Part shown: piece after piece, positions 47,808 to 57,551 of the stretch
Layout of the letters: every line of letters starts with the position of its first letter
Numbering within the stretch: the first letter of the stretch is position 1
Source: Brevibacterium pigmentatum
GTDB taxonomy: Bacteria; Actinomycetota; Actinomycetes; Actinomycetales; Brevibacteriaceae
Assembly (NCBI RefSeq): GCF_011617465.1
Contig: NZ_CP050153.1
Location: 2,418,001-2,482,000, forward strand
Direction of reading: 5' to 3'
Length of the DNA stretch: 64,000 nucleotides
Translations under genes and position numbers: made by a program
Notes under the pieces: generated by a model
The model's input: only the letters and a program-made list of their open reading frames with translations
Database searches by the model: none
Told to the model about the DNA's origin: nothing

Positions 47808-49025
47808 ATGGCGAAAGAGATGGATATGAGCAAGACGCTGAGCCCTGACGACATTCTTGGACTGGATTCGGTCTTCGAACCTGATGACCTCGAATTCGCA
47901 TCGATCGTGAAGAAGTGGCTGGACGAGAACGTCCGTGAGAAGATCGGCGACTACTTCCTCGACGCCACCATCCCCGCCCGCGAACTGGCCGAAGGACTCG
48001 GCGAACTCGGCCTGCTGGGCATGCACCTCGACGGCTACGGCTGCGGCGGATCGACCGCAACTCAGTACGGACTGGCCTGCCGTGAGCTCGAGGCCATCGA
48101 CTCCGGTCTGCGTTCGCTGGTGTCTGTGCAGGGTTCGCTGGCGATGTTCGCCATCCACCACTGGGGATCGGAAGCGCAGAAGGAAGAATGGCTGCCGAAG
48201 ATGGCCGCCGGCAAGGCCATCGGCTGCTTCGGTCTGACCGAACCCGATGTCGGCTCCGACCCGTCGGGCATGAAGACGACCGCGAAGAAGGACGGATCCG
48301 ACTGGATCCTCAACGGCGCGAAGATGTGGATCACGAACTCCCCTGTCTCCGACGTCATGGTCGTGTGGGCCAAGACCGAAGAGGTCGACGACAAGGGCAA
48401 GAACGTCGTCCGCGGCTTCGTCGTCCCCTCGAACACCGAGGGTGTGCAGACTCCCGAGATCCACCGCAAGATCTCGCTGCGCGCCTCCATCACCGGTGAG
48501 ATCGTTCTCGACAACGTCCGCCTGCCCGAGGATGCGATGCTGCCGAAGGCCAAGGGACTCAAGGGCCCCCTGTCCTGCCTGTCCGAGGCCCGCTACGGCA
48601 TCGTCTTCGGTGTCACCGGCGCCGCCCGCGATGCGCTGCTCTCCGCGCTCGAGTACACCGGCACCCGCGTCCAGTTCGATCGCCCGCTGGCATCGTTCCA
48701 GATCACTCAGCAGAAGCTCGCGAAGGCCTTCGGCCAGTACTCGCAGATCACTCTGCTCGCCGCTCACCTGGGCAAGATCAAGGACTCGGAGAAGGGTGTG
48801 CGTCCGGAGCAGATCAGCCTGGGCAAGATGGTCAACGTCGACACCGCGATGAATGTCTGCCGTGACCTGCGCGCACTGTTCGGCGGCTCGGGCATCACGA
48901 GCGAGTACCCGCCGCTGCGTCACGCGGTCAACCTCGAGACCGTGCTCACCTACGAAGGCACGCACGAAGTGCATCAGCTGACCCTGGGTCGCACGATGAC
49001 CGGAATCAACGCCTTCGCCAACTGA
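47808..49025 (+). CDS. gcdH: Glutaryl-CoA dehydrogenase-like acyl-CoA dehydrogenase
   Basis: A 405-residue FAD enzyme. It has CFGLTEPDVGSDPSGMKTTA, the substrate/FAD motif, and the glutaryl-CoA type pattern LGMHLDGYGCGGSTATQYGL followed by ELEAIDSGLRSLVSVQGSL. The catalytic Glu is likely the one in VLTYEGTHEVHQLTLGR. It would convert glutaryl-CoA to crotonyl-CoA in lysine or tryptophan breakdown. GAAGAG precedes the ATG. It is divergent from dxr. Confidence 0.88.
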   Translation: MAKEMDMSKTLSPDDILGLDSVFEPDDLEFASIVKKWLDENVREKIGDYFLDATIPARELAEGLGELGLLGMHLDGYGCGGSTATQYGLACRELEAIDSGLRSLVSVQGSLAMFAIHHWGSEAQKEEWLPKMAAGKAIGCFGLTEPDVGSDPSGMKTTAKKDGSDWILNGAKMWITNSPVSDVMVVWAKTEEVDDKGKNVVRGFVVPSNTEGVQTPEIHRKISLRASITGEIVLDNVRLPEDAMLPKAKGLKGPLSCLSEARYGIVFGVTGAARDALLSALEYTGTRVQFDRPLASFQITQQKLAKAFGQYSQITLLAAHLGKIKDSEKGVRPEQISLGKMVNVDTAMNVCRDLRALFGGSGITSEYPPLRHAVNLETVLTYEGTHEVHQLTLGRTMTGINAFAN

Positions 49026-49063
49026 GCGACGTCGCCTAGGCGCTGCTGAGCGCCGTGCAACCT

Positions 49064-49099
49064 ACCGCCCGTCGAATCCGCAAGGATTCGGCGGGCGGT
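49064..49099 (+). terminator. Hairpin downstream of gcdH
   Basis: ACCGCCCGtCGAATCC (49064-49079) pairs with GGATTCGgCGGGCGGT (49084-49099) around a 4-base loop, 39 bases after the gcdH stop. It is the first of three hairpins in the gap. Confidence 0.55.
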
Positions 49100-49120
49100 C
49101 TGCGTACCGACACCACCCGC

Positions 49121-49186
49121 ACCGACTGGTTCAACGTGCAGGCGCGCAGCCTTAAGGCCGTGCGCGTGCATTTAGAACCAGTCGGT
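49121..49186. repeat. Nested palindrome, possible second repeat family
   Basis: Outer arms ACCGACTGGTTC (49121-49132) and GAACCAGTCGGT (49175-49186) surround an inner dyad TGCA..GCGCGCA with centre CCTTAAGG. The nested plan recalls the family A repeats, but the bases differ. Only one copy was found here. Confidence 0.6.
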
Positions 49187-49195
49187 AGGCAACCG

Positions 49196-49227
49196 GGCCG
49201 GCTGAAACCACCCGATTTCAGCCGGCC
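49196..49227 (-). terminator. Hairpin downstream of the HemK-like gene
   Basis: GGCCGGCTGAAA (49196-49207) pairs with TTTCAGCCGGCC (49216-49227) around an 8-base loop. It ends five bases from the stop of the minus-strand HemK-like gene and is a likely terminator for it. Confidence 0.55.
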
Positions 49228-49231
49228 GTTG

Positions 49232-50248
49232 TCATTTCCCGTGGCCCGCAGGTGTCCGTCGCAGTTCGAGGACGACGGTGTGGTCATCCTCGCCGAGGTG
49301 GGTCCGGACTTCCAACCCTCGCGCGGTGGCGAATCCGGTGGCTTCTGCGACCTGATCCCGTCCGAGTTCGATGAGCAGCACACCGCCCGGAGCCAACCAG
49401 TCGAGTGACTCCGTGATGAGACGGCGGACGAGGTCGAGCCCGTCCGATCCGCCGAAGAGAGCGGTGCTCGGTTCGAAGTCGAGAGCTTCGCGTGGCAGGA
49501 AGTCGACGGCTGTGACGGGCACATAGGGTGGAACGGCCGCGATGACGTCAATGCCGCAGCGCAGCACGTCCGGCAGTCCGTGCAGACAGTCGAGGACATG
49601 CCCTTCCACGGTGGCACCGGAATCCCCTGCCTGTGCAGAGGCAGCCATGTTCGTCACGGCGCACCGCAAAGCCTGTTCGTCGGCATCACCGAGGTGGATG
49701 ACCGCATCCGACACCAAGGCGGCCACGACGGCGGCGACGGGACCGGCCCCGCAGAAGGCTTCGAGCACAATGGGTTGTGGGACCGATTGCGCTCCTGGTC
49801 CGGCGCCACTCCCCCGTTGGTCGGTCAGCTGCCTGACGGCGGCCACTGCGCGTTCGGCCAGCAGTCTTGTCCGCTGCCGTGGCACAAACACTCCGGGCTG
49901 GACACTCAATCGCAAACCGGCGAAGTCGACCCATCCGACGATCTGCTCGAGGGGCTCACCGGATACACGGCGAGCCACCAGCCCATCGAGTCTCGGCGCG
50001 GAGCCATCGACGACAGGTGCGGAGCCAGTGAAGTCAGTTGCGACCGCCGCCTCAAGGAGGATCACTGCTTCGTCTTCGGCGAAGACGCAGCCCGCCGCGC
50101 GCAGCGTGTCCACGGTCTGCGGGAAGCGCCGATCAGCCCGAGCGGCGATGTCGTCTCTCGGGTCGAAGCCCCTGGTCTGCCAGGCCTCAGGAGGCAGAGA
50201 GGACCTCGTTGCGGTACCAGTCGAGGCTCGATCCGGCTGGGATCTCAC
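49232..50248 (-). CDS. HemK/PrmC-type protein methyltransferase-like protein
   Basis: Up to 338 residues. The SAM-binding motif is seen in VLEAFCGAGPVAAVVAAL, and FVPRQRTRLLAERAV is typical of the actinobacterial putative N5-glutamine methyltransferase group. The NPPY signature that holds the target Gln is replaced by AAVPPYVPVT, lacking the Asn. The main PrmC is probably encoded elsewhere. GTG at 50248 would overlap the preceding gene by 62 bases; a GTG at 50113 may be used instead. Activity is uncertain. Confidence 0.72.
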   Translation of the reverse strand: MRSQPDRASTGTATRSSLPPEAWQTRGFDPRDDIAARADRRFPQTVDTLRAAGCVFAEDEAVILLEAAVATDFTGSAPVVDGSAPRLDGLVARRVSGEPLEQIVGWVDFAGLRLSVQPGVFVPRQRTRLLAERAVAAVRQLTDQRGSGAGPGAQSVPQPIVLEAFCGAGPVAAVVAALVSDAVIHLGDADEQALRCAVTNMAASAQAGDSGATVEGHVLDCLHGLPDVLRCGIDVIAAVPPYVPVTAVDFLPREALDFEPSTALFGGSDGLDLVRRLITESLDWLAPGGVLLIELGRDQVAEATGFATARGLEVRTHLGEDDHTVVLELRRTPAGHGK

Positions 50249-50942
50249 CGTCGTCGGTGAGCAGCAGCGTGTGGTCGGGTGCCAGCGGTACGACAGCGGC
50301 GAATTCGACTCGGGAGTCGCGCATCGCCTGGTCGAGGTTCGCGGTCTCGGAGCCGATAGTCAGGCCGACACCTTCGAAGCGTGAACGAGTGACCCGCACT
50401 GAGGCACGGCCCGGCTCGATCGGTTCGGCGACGATTCCGTGCAGGACGATCGTGTTCTGGGCAGAATCTGTGCCGACTCCTTCGCCGCCACCAACGCCAG
50501 CACCGCCACCGTCGACACCGCCACCGTCGACACCGCCACCGGGCGTCGCTCCATCGGTCCCGGCGCGCAGATCCACGGCGAGTCCGATCCGGGCGGCAGC
50601 GAGCAGTCCGAGCGCCCGCGCCAGGGGTGGGACATCCTCGGCGAGGGTGAGCGTGGCTCCGGACTCCGGAACCACGCCCATCGCACGCAGCACTCCGGCG
50701 AGCTTCGAACTGCGGTCGAGCACCTCGGCGCGATCGAGTTCGACGGGAACAGACAGCGCCTTGATCAGGCGGGGGTCCGTGACTTCACGGCCGTCGACGA
50801 GCGGTTTCTCCGGAGCCGGACCGGTCAGCACGATGTCTTCGGCCTTGCCCATCGCGATCGGGAAGTCGAGGAATTCGTACACCGGGTTGAGTGTGCCGGG
50901 ATCGGTCGCGGTCGGGACCGCGAAGTAGTGGAAATCAGTCAA
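50187..50942 (-). CDS. Hypothetical protein with Gly-rich repeat
   Basis: A 251-residue protein with no family recognised. It starts MTDFHYFAVPTATDPGTLNP and has a central tandem repeat GGGVDGGGVDGGG from a 15-base unit repeated three times (50501-50545). The rest is strand- and Val/Leu/Asp-rich. It overlaps the DivIVA-domain gene by eight bases and the HemK-like gene by up to 62, so the three form an operon. Coding direction is supported by codon use and overlaps. Confidence 0.62.
   Translation of the reverse strand: MTDFHYFAVPTATDPGTLNPVYEFLDFPIAMGKAEDIVLTGPAPEKPLVDGREVTDPRLIKALSVPVELDRAEVLDRSSKLAGVLRAMGVVPESGATLTLAEDVPPLARALGLLAAARIGLAVDLRAGTDGATPGGGVDGGGVDGGGAGVGGGEGVGTDSAQNTIVLHGIVAEPIEPGRASVRVTRSRFEGVGLTIGSETANLDQAMRDSRVEFAAVVPLAPDHTLLLTDDGEIPAGSSLDWYRNEVLSAS
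50501..50545 (-). repeat. 15-bp tandem repeat in a coding region
   Basis: Three copies of CACCGCCACCGTCGA (the third changed at its end to GGGCG). The unit is five codons, so length changes keep the frame; it encodes the GGGVD repeat. Confidence 0.8.
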
Positions 50943-51495
50943 CGGAGGCCATCACTTCGACGACGCGGTCGATGAACGCATCGACCTGGTCCTCGTTGTA
51001 TGCCTTCTTGCCTTTCGCGGTCTTGAACAGCACGCGGCGGACCTGATCGACGCTCATCGCCACGCCCTGCGTGAAGTATGAGTTGACCTTGTCGCACATG
51101 TCGTCGACCTGGGTGATGTCGTAGCCGATGACCCCGGGAGGCGGGTTGTCGAAGCGCTCTCCTGGTTCGCGGACGAGGCGTCCCCGCAAGGACGCGGCCA
51201 CACGAGTGAGCTCGGAGACCCAGGCGTCCTGACCGGACTGCGCGATCAGACGATCGCGCGCCTGCTTGGCGAATGCGTCTTCGAGACGGTCGAGTGCGGC
51301 ATCGACGACGGCGACGTGGTAGCCCTTGCGGACGAGATCGAAGCCGACCGTGCGCACCGCCCGGGAATCGAGGTCGCCGGGCTGCGGCGTCGGCCGTTCG
51401 AAGGACTCACGTGCGCGCTTGAAGAAGCTGTCGACCTGCTTGGGGTCGTATCCGTTCTTCCAACCGGACATTCGAGGGAAAGTCGTGTCCGCCAT
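50935..51495 (-). CDS. DivIVA-domain protein
   Basis: A 186-residue protein with three short motifs of the DivI1A type: GWKNGYDPKQVDSFFKRA, VIGYDITQVDDMCDKVNSYF and KAYNEDQVDAFIDRVVE. Such motifs occur in actinobacterial proteins near polar growth factors, but without the long coiled coil of Wag31 it is not DivIVA itself. ATG at 51495 has GGAGGAG upstream. It follows rlmN after about 112 bases. Confidence 0.82.
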   Translation of the reverse strand: MADTTFPRMSGWKNGYDPKQVDSFFKRARESFERPTPQPGDLDSRAVRTVGFDLVRKGYHVAVVDAALDRLEDAFAKQARDRLIAQSGQDAWVSELTRVAASLRGRLVREPGERFDNPPPGVIGYDITQVDDMCDKVNSYFTQGVAMSVDQVRRVLFKTAKGKKAYNEDQVDAFIDRVVEVMASVD

Positions 51496-51607
51496 GTCTC
51501 CTCCAGAAGCGAGTGGCTGTGGTGTTTCCACCATCTTAGATGGAAGCCGCTGAAATTGCGTGGCCGCGGTCAGCTGATGCCGATCCGGACGTCGTTCCGG
51601 GCGTCGA

Positions 51608-52912
51608 TCAGTCGGCTGCGGCGAGCTGTCCGCAGGCGCCGTCGATGTCGGAGCCGCGGGTATCGCGGATCGTCGTCGGGATGCCCTGATCGACGAGGCG
51701 GCGGACGAATTCGTCGGCGACTTCCGGTTCGGAGGCTGTCCACACCGAGCCCGGCGTCGGGTTGAGCGGGATCGGGTTGACGTGGACCCAGCCGCGTCCG
51801 CGGGCGTTGAGTTTCTTCGCCAGCAGTTCGGCGCGCCAGGCGTGGTCGTTCATGTCCTTGATGAGCGCGTATTCGATGCTCACTCGCCGCCCGGTCACCT
51901 GGTAGTAGTTGTAGGCGGCGTCGATGGCCTCGTCGGCCTTCCAGCGCGTATTGACCGGGATCATCTCGTCGCGCAGTTCGTCATCGGGCGCGTGGAGGCT
52001 GAGCGCGAAGGTGACGGGGATGTCCTCGGCGGCGAGTTTGTTGATGCCGGGCACCAGGCCGACCGTGGAGATCGTGATCCGCCGAGCCGACATGCCCAAT
52101 CCTTCGGGCGTGGGTCCGACGAATCGGCGTACCGCGTTCATCACTCGCTTGTAGTTGGCCAGGGGTTCGCCCATGCCCATGAAGACGATGTTCGAGACCC
52201 GTTCGGGACCGCTCGCCGAGGTGGCCGTGACCTCCCCGTCGAATGCGGACTCCCCCGCCGCATCGTCATCGTCGGCTTCCGCGCCGAGCGCGGTCTCGCC
52301 GGCACCGGGCATATCCGACTTCGGAGCCTCGGAGAGTTCGCCGGCGGCGATGACCTGGTTGGCGCGGACGACCTGTTCGACGATCTCGGCCGTGGACATG
52401 TTCCTGGTCAGACCCTGCTGTCCGGTGGCGCAGAACGGGCAGTTCATTCCGCAGCCGCACTGGCTGGACACACACAGCGTGACGCGGTTGCGATAGCGCA
52501 TGAGCACGGACTCGACGAGAGCTCCGTCGAAGAGGCGCCACAGGAACTTGATGGTGTCGCCGTTCTCGGTGCGCAGGCGGCGTACCTCGGTGAGCAGGTG
52601 CGGGAAGAACCGCTCCTGGATCTCAGCCCGCTTGTCCTTGGGCAGGTCCGTCATCGCCTCGGTGTCGGTGACGTAGTGGCTGAAGTAGTGGGTGGAGATC
52701 TGTTTGGCCCGGAACGCGGGCAGCCCCATCTCCTTGACCGCGTCGATGCGTTCGTCCATCGTCATATCGGCCAGATGCTGAGGCGGCTGCTTGACCCGTG
52801 CGGACTTGAAGTTGAGAAGGGGACGGCCATCGCGCATCGGGGTCTTCGATGTCGTGCCGTCGGCATGTTCGACGACGGGCCTGGTCTGCCTTCTGCCTGC
52901 TTGAGAACTCAC
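51608..52912 (-). CDS. rlmN: 23S rRNA/tRNA adenine-C2 methyltransferase RlmN
   Basis: A 434-residue radical SAM enzyme that methylates A2503 of 23S rRNA. The CxxxCxxC cluster is in [16 protein letters not shown], and [20 protein letters not shown] follows. About 45 Ala/Asp/Glu/Gly-rich residues are inserted between [14 protein letters not shown] and [10 protein letters not shown], where relatives have only a few. The catalytic Cys in the C-terminal part (GACGQL) is present. It lies 132 bases after cdsA. Confidence 0.95.
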   Translation of the reverse strand: MSSQAGRRQTRPVVEHADGTTSKTPMRDGRPLLNFKSARVKQPPQHLADMTMDERIDAVKEMGLPAFRAKQISTHYFSHYVTDTEAMTDLPKDKRAEIQERFFPHLLTEVRRLRTENGDTIKFLWRLFDGALVESVLMRYRNRVTLCVSSQCGCGMNCPFCATGQQGLTRNMSTAEIVEQVVRANQVIAAGELSEAPKSDMPGAGETALGAEADDDDAAGESAFDGEVTATSASGPERVSNIVFMGMGEPLANYKRVMNAVRRFVGPTPEGLGMSARRITISTVGLVPGINKLAAEDIPVTFALSLHAPDDELRDEMIPVNTRWKADEAIDAAYNYYQVTGRRVSIEYALIKDMNDHAWRAELLAKKLNARGRGWVHVNPIPLNPTPGSVWTASEPEVADEFVRRLVDQGIPTTIRDTRGSDIDGACGQLAAAD

Positions 52913-53043
52913 ACGGCCATTGTCTCATGTTCGCCGCGCGGCTGTCGTGTGTGAGCCGCCACGTCGGGCGGGATGAGAACGGGGCGCGTGCGAACCAGGC
53001 CCTGGGCGGAGTCGGCCAGACGAGTCGGTGTCAGCCGGGCAGG

Positions 53044-54066
53044 TCAGAGGTAGCCGGGCAGCACCGAGAAGAGGACGAGCGCAACGGGAGCTGTCGGCAG
53101 GATCGAGTCGAGTCGGTCCATCACACCGCCGTGGCCGGGCAGCAAGGTGCCCATGTCCTTGAGTTCGAGGTCGCGTTTGATCATCGATTCGCTGAAATCG
53201 CCGAGGGTGGCGAAAGCGGGGATGACGGCACCGATGACCAGACCGGTCCAGAACGGGGCCCCGACGACCGCGACCGCCAGGATCGTCGCGACGACTGCGG
53301 CGAAGACGGTGGAGCCGAGGTAGCCCTCCCAGGACTTCTTCGGGGAGATCCGCGGGGCGATGGGGTGTTTGCCCCACAACACGCCGAAGACGTAGCCGCC
53401 GGTGTCGGAGGCGACGACGGCGGAGAGGAAGATGATGACGAAGAAATTGCCGTCCGGCTGGGTGAGGATGTAGACGATGAAGCAGGCCATGAGGCCGACG
53501 TAGGTAAGGGCGAAGAGGGAGAGCGAGACGTCTTTGACTGCGTTCTTCCGGCGCTCGACCATCGTGAAGAGCATGACCGCTCCGGCGCTGGCGGCGAAGG
53601 TGACCCAGAGGGCTTCGCGGCCGCCGATGAAGGTGGCGACGACCATACAGGCGGCCGATACCATTGTGGGCACGCGGGAGACGAGGGAACCGGAGCGTGA
53701 CAGCGCGTTCGCCAGCTCCCACATTGCGGCGACGATGCCGATGAGGACGATGAAGAGGAAGGAGATCGGCAGGAAGATCAGGGATGCCAGCACTACTCCG
53801 CCGATGAGCAGCCCCATGCCGATCGCGGCCGGCAGGTTGCGTCCGGCCCGACCGTAGTCCTTCTGCTCTGGTTCGCTTTCGGCCGCGGCCGCCTCGGCGG
53901 TGGGGTTCGACTCCGGGTCGTCAGGCGAATACGGCTTGTCCGAGTTGCGCAGATCTCGACGTCTGGGGAAAGGGGTCTCTGACCGCGCGGCCTCGCCTGA
54001 CGGATCCGGCTCCCCGAAGGGAGCCGGATCTGTCGCGGGGCTGTCGGACCCTGTCACTGCGATCAT
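53044..54066 (-). CDS. cdsA: Phosphatidate cytidylyltransferase
   Basis: Makes CDP-diacylglycerol for phospholipid synthesis. The family signature is in SMIKRDLELKDMGTLLPGHG followed by GVMDRLDS near the C-terminus. Eight or so helices begin at about residue 80, after a Pro/Ser/Glu/Asp-rich N-terminal extension of about 75 residues. Its ATG shares one base with the frr stop. frr-cdsA-rlmN is the standard order. Confidence 0.95.
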   Translation of the reverse strand: MIAVTGSDSPATDPAPFGEPDPSGEAARSETPFPRRRDLRNSDKPYSPDDPESNPTAEAAAAESEPEQKDYGRAGRNLPAAIGMGLLIGGVVLASLIFLPISFLFIVLIGIVAAMWELANALSRSGSLVSRVPTMVSAACMVVATFIGGREALWVTFAASAGAVMLFTMVERRKNAVKDVSLSLFALTYVGLMACFIVYILTQPDGNFFVIIFLSAVVASDTGGYVFGVLWGKHPIAPRISPKKSWEGYLGSTVFAAVVATILAVAVVGAPFWTGLVIGAVIPAFATLGDFSESMIKRDLELKDMGTLLPGHGGVMDRLDSILPTAPVALVLFSVLPGYL

Positions 54067-54623
54067 CAGACCTCGAGCAGCTCAGCTTCCTTCTGCGCAA
54101 GCAGCTTATCGACGCTTTCGACCTTGCTCTTCGTCAGATCGTCGAGTTCGGAGATGCTGCGAGTGACCTCGTCCTCGCCGGCTTCGCCGTCCTTCTTGAT
54201 CCGTTCGAGCGTCTCTTTGGCGTGACGGCGGATGTTGCGGATGGAGACCTTGCCGTCTTCGGCTTTGCCCTTGACGATCTTGACGTATTCCTTGCGGCGT
54301 TCCTCGGTGAGGTCCGGGAGGACGACGCGGATGACGTTGCCGTCGTTGGCGGGGTTCGCACCGATGTCGGAGTTGCGCAGAGCGTTCTCGATGTCGTTCA
54401 GCGTGCCCTTGTCATAGGGGGTCACGAGGATCGTGCGTGCCTCGGGCGTCTGGAACGAGGCGAGCTGCTGCAGCGGCGTCGGGGCACCGTAGTAGTCGAT
54501 CTCGATATCGGCGAACAGTGCGGGGTTGGCGCGGCCGGTGCGGATCGACGCGAAGTCGTCCTGCGTGAATTCGACGGCTTTGTCCATCTTCTCTCTGGCT
54601 TCGGCCAGTGTCTCTTCAATCAC
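54066..54623 (-). CDS. frr: Ribosome recycling factor
   Basis: A 185-residue protein that splits post-termination ribosomes with EF-G. Standard motifs are [27 protein letters not shown], and [20 protein letters not shown]. Full length. It lies between pyrH and cdsA. Confidence 0.98.
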   Translation of the reverse strand: MIEETLAEAREKMDKAVEFTQDDFASIRTGRANPALFADIEIDYYGAPTPLQQLASFQTPEARTILVTPYDKGTLNDIENALRNSDIGANPANDGNVIRVVLPDLTEERRKEYVKIVKGKAEDGKVSIRNIRRHAKETLERIKKDGEAGEDEVTRSISELDDLTKSKVESVDKLLAQKEAELLEV

Positions 54624-54832
54624 GGTTGCCTCTTTCCATCTCTTAAAGCTTTGAGTTCATTCTATGGGTCATCGCTGGAAAATGCCGCACCGAATCTTCG
54701 CAGGAATGTTCTCACCTGCGTGGATGTGCGGCGGCAGGCCGCCTCGTTGTCAGCGGTTCAACGCTGTCGGGATCGACCTGCGGTCAGGGCCGGGCCACCT
54801 CGGTGGGATGAACCGCCTCGGCGGGATGGGTC

Positions 54833-55585
54833 TCAGTGAACGACCGTGCCGATCTTCTCACCGATGATGGCTTTGCGCAGGTTGCCCTCGCCTTCCATAC
54901 CGAAGACGTGCATCGGCAGCTTGTTGTCCATGCACAGGCTGAAGGCGGTCGCATCGACGACTTTGAGGCCGCGCTGCAGGGCGTCCTGGTAGCTGATCTC
55001 GGCGATCTTCTCGGCGTTCGGGTCGACCTTGGGGTCGGCGGTGTAGACGCCGTCGACACCGTTCTTGGCGATGAGGACCTCATCGGCGTGGACCTCGAGC
55101 GCGCGCTGGGCGGCCACGGTGTCGGTGGAGAAGTACGGGAGTCCGGCTCCGGCGCCGAAGATGACGACGCGGTTCTTCTCCATATGACGCATGGCGCGGC
55201 GGGGAATATAGGATTCGGCGACCTGCGACATCGGGATCGCGGTCTGCACGCGGGTGTCGACGCCCGTCTGCTCGAGGAAGTCCTGCAGAGCCAGGCAGTT
55301 CATCACAGTGCCGAGCATGCCCATGTAGTCCGCACGGGTGCGGTCCATGCCGCGCTGGGAGAGTTCGGCGCCGCGGAAGAAGTTGCCGCCGCCGACGACG
55401 ATGCTGACCTCGACATCCTCGGTGGTGGGAGCGACCTCACGGGCGACAGCGGCCACGACGTCGGGGTCGACGCCGATCTTGCCGCCGCCGAAGACCTCGC
55501 CGGAGAGCTTGAGCAGAACACGGCGGCGATGAGTGCGCACCGCTCGACTGGCGTAGCTGGATTCGTGAACTGGGGTGCTTGTCAT
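54833..55585 (-). CDS. pyrH: UMP kinase
   Basis: A 250-residue kinase that makes UDP from UMP. It has [34 protein letters not shown] and [19 protein letters not shown], all family motifs. ATG at 55585 is supported by AGAAGGA; an upstream ATG lacks support. A -10-like TAGACT (about 55655-55660) lies behind the tsf terminator, so pyrH probably has its own promoter. Confidence 0.97.
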   Translation of the reverse strand: MTSTPVHESSYASRAVRTHRRRVLLKLSGEVFGGGKIGVDPDVVAAVAREVAPTTEDVEVSIVVGGGNFFRGAELSQRGMDRTRADYMGMLGTVMNCLALQDFLEQTGVDTRVQTAIPMSQVAESYIPRRAMRHMEKNRVVIFGAGAGLPYFSTDTVAAQRALEVHADEVLIAKNGVDGVYTADPKVDPNAEKIAEISYQDALQRGLKVVDATAFSLCMDNKLPMHVFGMEGEGNLRKAIIGEKIGTVVH

Positions 55586-55662
55586 GGAGTCCTTCTTCCG
55601 TGCGGGCAGGTCTGTGCCCGGTGGGATCTTCACTGTGATCGGGCGTCTGGGACAGTCTAGCG

Positions 55663-55695
55663 AAAAACGGGGCCGGACCGATTGGTCCGACCCCG
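55663..55695 (-). terminator. Rho-independent terminator of tsf
   Basis: CGGGGTCGGACC and GGTCCGGCCCCG (minus strand) form a 12-base stem with a 4-base loop, followed directly by TTTTT. It is about 75 bases after the tsf stop. This is the best classical terminator in the window. Confidence 0.85.
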
Positions 55696-55769
55696 CTCCT
55701 CGGGTGAGTTCTCACTCACGCGCTGAACCTCGGAAGCAGAGACGTATCCGCTTCACGGTCAGTGGTGTA

Positions 55770-56597
55770 TCAGGCTCCGACGCGGTAGCGCAGGAAGCCG
55801 GTTGCCTTGACGCCGGCAGCCTCGAGCACCTTGGCCACGGACTGCTTGGGATCCTTGGCGAATCCCTGGTCGAGCAGGCAGTTCTCCTTGAAGAAGCCGT
55901 TGACGCGACCTTCGACGATCTTCGGCAGAGCCTGCTCGGGTTTGCCTTCGTTCTTCGCGGTGTCTTCGGCGATGCGACGCTCGTTCTCGACGAGATCGGC
56001 GGGAACGTCTTCGCGGGAGAAGTACTTCGGGGCCATGGCGGCGATGTGCACGGCGACATCGTGTGCCACGGTCTCGTCGTCACCCTCGAATGCCAGCAGC
56101 ACGCCGACCTGCGGGGGCAGGTCCTTGTTGGTGCGGTGCAGGTAGGAGGCGATCTTGGCGCCCTCGAGGCGACCCACGCGACGCAGGTCGACCTTCTCAC
56201 CCAGGGAGGCACCGGATTCGGTGATGAACTGGGAGACGGGCTTGCCGTCGGTCTCAGCGGCGAGCAGCGACTCGGCCGAATCGGCCTTGTTCGCCACGGC
56301 CAGTCCGAGGACCTCTTCCGAGAGCTTGACGAACGGTTCGGACTTCGCCACGAAGTCGGTCTCCGAGTTGAGCTCGATCATGGTGCCGACTCCGCCTTCG
56401 ACGGAGGTCGCGACCAGACCGTCGGAGGTCGAGCGGCCTTCGCGCTTGGTGGCGCCCTTGAGGCCCTTGATGCGCAGGGCCTCCATGGCCTTCGCCTGGT
56501 CGCCGTCGGACTCGTCGAGAGCCTTCTTGACGTCCATCATTCCCGCGCCGGTCTTCTCGCGCAGTGCCTTGATATCAGCGGCAGTGTAGTTTGCCAT
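55770..56597 (-). CDS. tsf: Elongation factor Ts
   Basis: A 275-residue nucleotide exchange factor for EF-Tu. The N-terminal UBA domain is YTAADIKALREKTGAGMMDV, and the core has TMIELNSETDFVAKSEPFV. It lies 33 bases after rpsB, the common pair. Confidence 0.98.
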   Translation of the reverse strand: MANYTAADIKALREKTGAGMMDVKKALDESDGDQAKAMEALRIKGLKGATKREGRSTSDGLVATSVEGGVGTMIELNSETDFVAKSEPFVKLSEEVLGLAVANKADSAESLLAAETDGKPVSQFITESGASLGEKVDLRRVGRLEGAKIASYLHRTNKDLPPQVGVLLAFEGDDETVAHDVAVHIAAMAPKYFSREDVPADLVENERRIAEDTAKNEGKPEQALPKIVEGRVNGFFKENCLLDQGFAKDPKQSVAKVLEAAGVKATGFLRYRVGA

Positions 56598-56630
56598 TCT
56601 TTCTCCTCAGGATGGTGGAGTTAAACGAAA

Positions 56631-57512
56631 TCAGGACTCGGTCGACTCGGTGGAGTCGGCAGCTTCAGCGGTTTCGGCCTCAGCAGCAGGAGCGGCTTCA
56701 TCGGCCGGAGCAGCAGCCTCGGCGGGCTTCTCCTCGGACGTGCCTTCGAGGAGCTCGCGCTCCCACTCGGGCATGGGCTCGACAGCGGAGACGTTTTTCT
56801 CGCCGCCGGCGTCATCCGAGGAGTGGCGGGCGATGAGGCCCTCGGCCACGGCGTCGGCGACCACGCGGGTCAGCAGCGAGACCGAGCGGATGGCGTCGTC
56901 GTTGCCCGGGATCGGGTAGTTGACGTCGTCCGGGTCGCAGTTGGTGTCGAGGATGCCGATGACCGGAATGCCCAGCTTCTTGGCTTCGTCGACCGCGAGG
57001 TGTTCCTTCTTGGTGTCGACGATCCAGACGGCAGACGGAGTGCGCTGCATGTCGCGGATGCCGCCGAGGGTCTTCTCGAGCTTGTCCTTCTCGCGACGCA
57101 GGATGAGCAGTTCCTTCTTGGTGTGCGAGGAACCTGCAACGTCGTCGAAGTCGATCTCTTCGAGTTCCTTGAGGCGGCGCAGACGCATCGAGATGGTCTG
57201 GAAGTTCGTGAGCATACCGCCGAGCCAACGCTGGTTGACGTAGGGCTGACCCACGCGCTGAGCCTGCTCAGCGATGGATTCCTGGGCCTGCTTCTTGGTC
57301 CCGACGAAGAGGATCGAGCCGCCGTGGGCCACGGTCTCCTTGACGAATTCGAAGGCGTTGTCGATGTAGCCCAGCGACTTCTGCAGGTCGATGATGTAGA
57401 TGCCGTTGCGCTCGGTGAAGATGAAGCGCTTCATCTTCGGGTTCCAACGACGGGTCTGGTGTCCAAAGTGAACGCCGCTGTCGAGCAGCTGGCGGATGGT
57501 GACGACGGCCAT
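56631..57512 (-). CDS. rpsB: 30S ribosomal protein S2
   Basis: A 293-residue protein of the small subunit. It begins [20 protein letters not shown] and has [20 protein letters not shown]; the C-terminal 40 residues are an Ala/Glu/Ser-rich tail common in actinobacteria. ATG at 57512 has AAGGAGGG seven bases upstream. A long leader probably precedes it. Confidence 0.98.
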   Translation of the reverse strand: MAVVTIRQLLDSGVHFGHQTRRWNPKMKRFIFTERNGIYIIDLQKSLGYIDNAFEFVKETVAHGGSILFVGTKKQAQESIAEQAQRVGQPYVNQRWLGGMLTNFQTISMRLRRLKELEEIDFDDVAGSSHTKKELLILRREKDKLEKTLGGIRDMQRTPSAVWIVDTKKEHLAVDEAKKLGIPVIGILDTNCDPDDVNYPIPGNDDAIRSVSLLTRVVADAVAEGLIARHSSDDAGGEKNVSAVEPMPEWERELLEGTSEEKPAEAAAPADEAAPAAEAETAEAADSTESTES

Positions 57513-57532
57513 GCCGACGCCCTCCTTTCTGT

Positions 57533-57551
57533 GCACCCGAGGGTGCTTTTA
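57533..57551 (-). promoter_or_regulatory. Hairpin close to the rpsB ribosome-binding site
   Basis: GCACCC/GGGTGC with a 2-base loop ends just upstream of the AAGGAGG of rpsB. It may affect access of ribosomes. A possible promoter lies further out (TAGACT at about 57747-57752), giving a leader of over 200 bases. The rest of the 57552-58016 gap has no gene; one TCGCCGAGGCGG is at 57790. Confidence 0.3.

Noticed and set aside
49121..49186. Possible tRNA gene
   Set aside because: It folds as one long nested hairpin, without acceptor, D, anticodon and T arms or a GTTCRA box in place.
50501..50545. Possible CRISPR or VNTR locus outside genes
   Set aside because: It is a 15-base repeat in frame inside a coding region.
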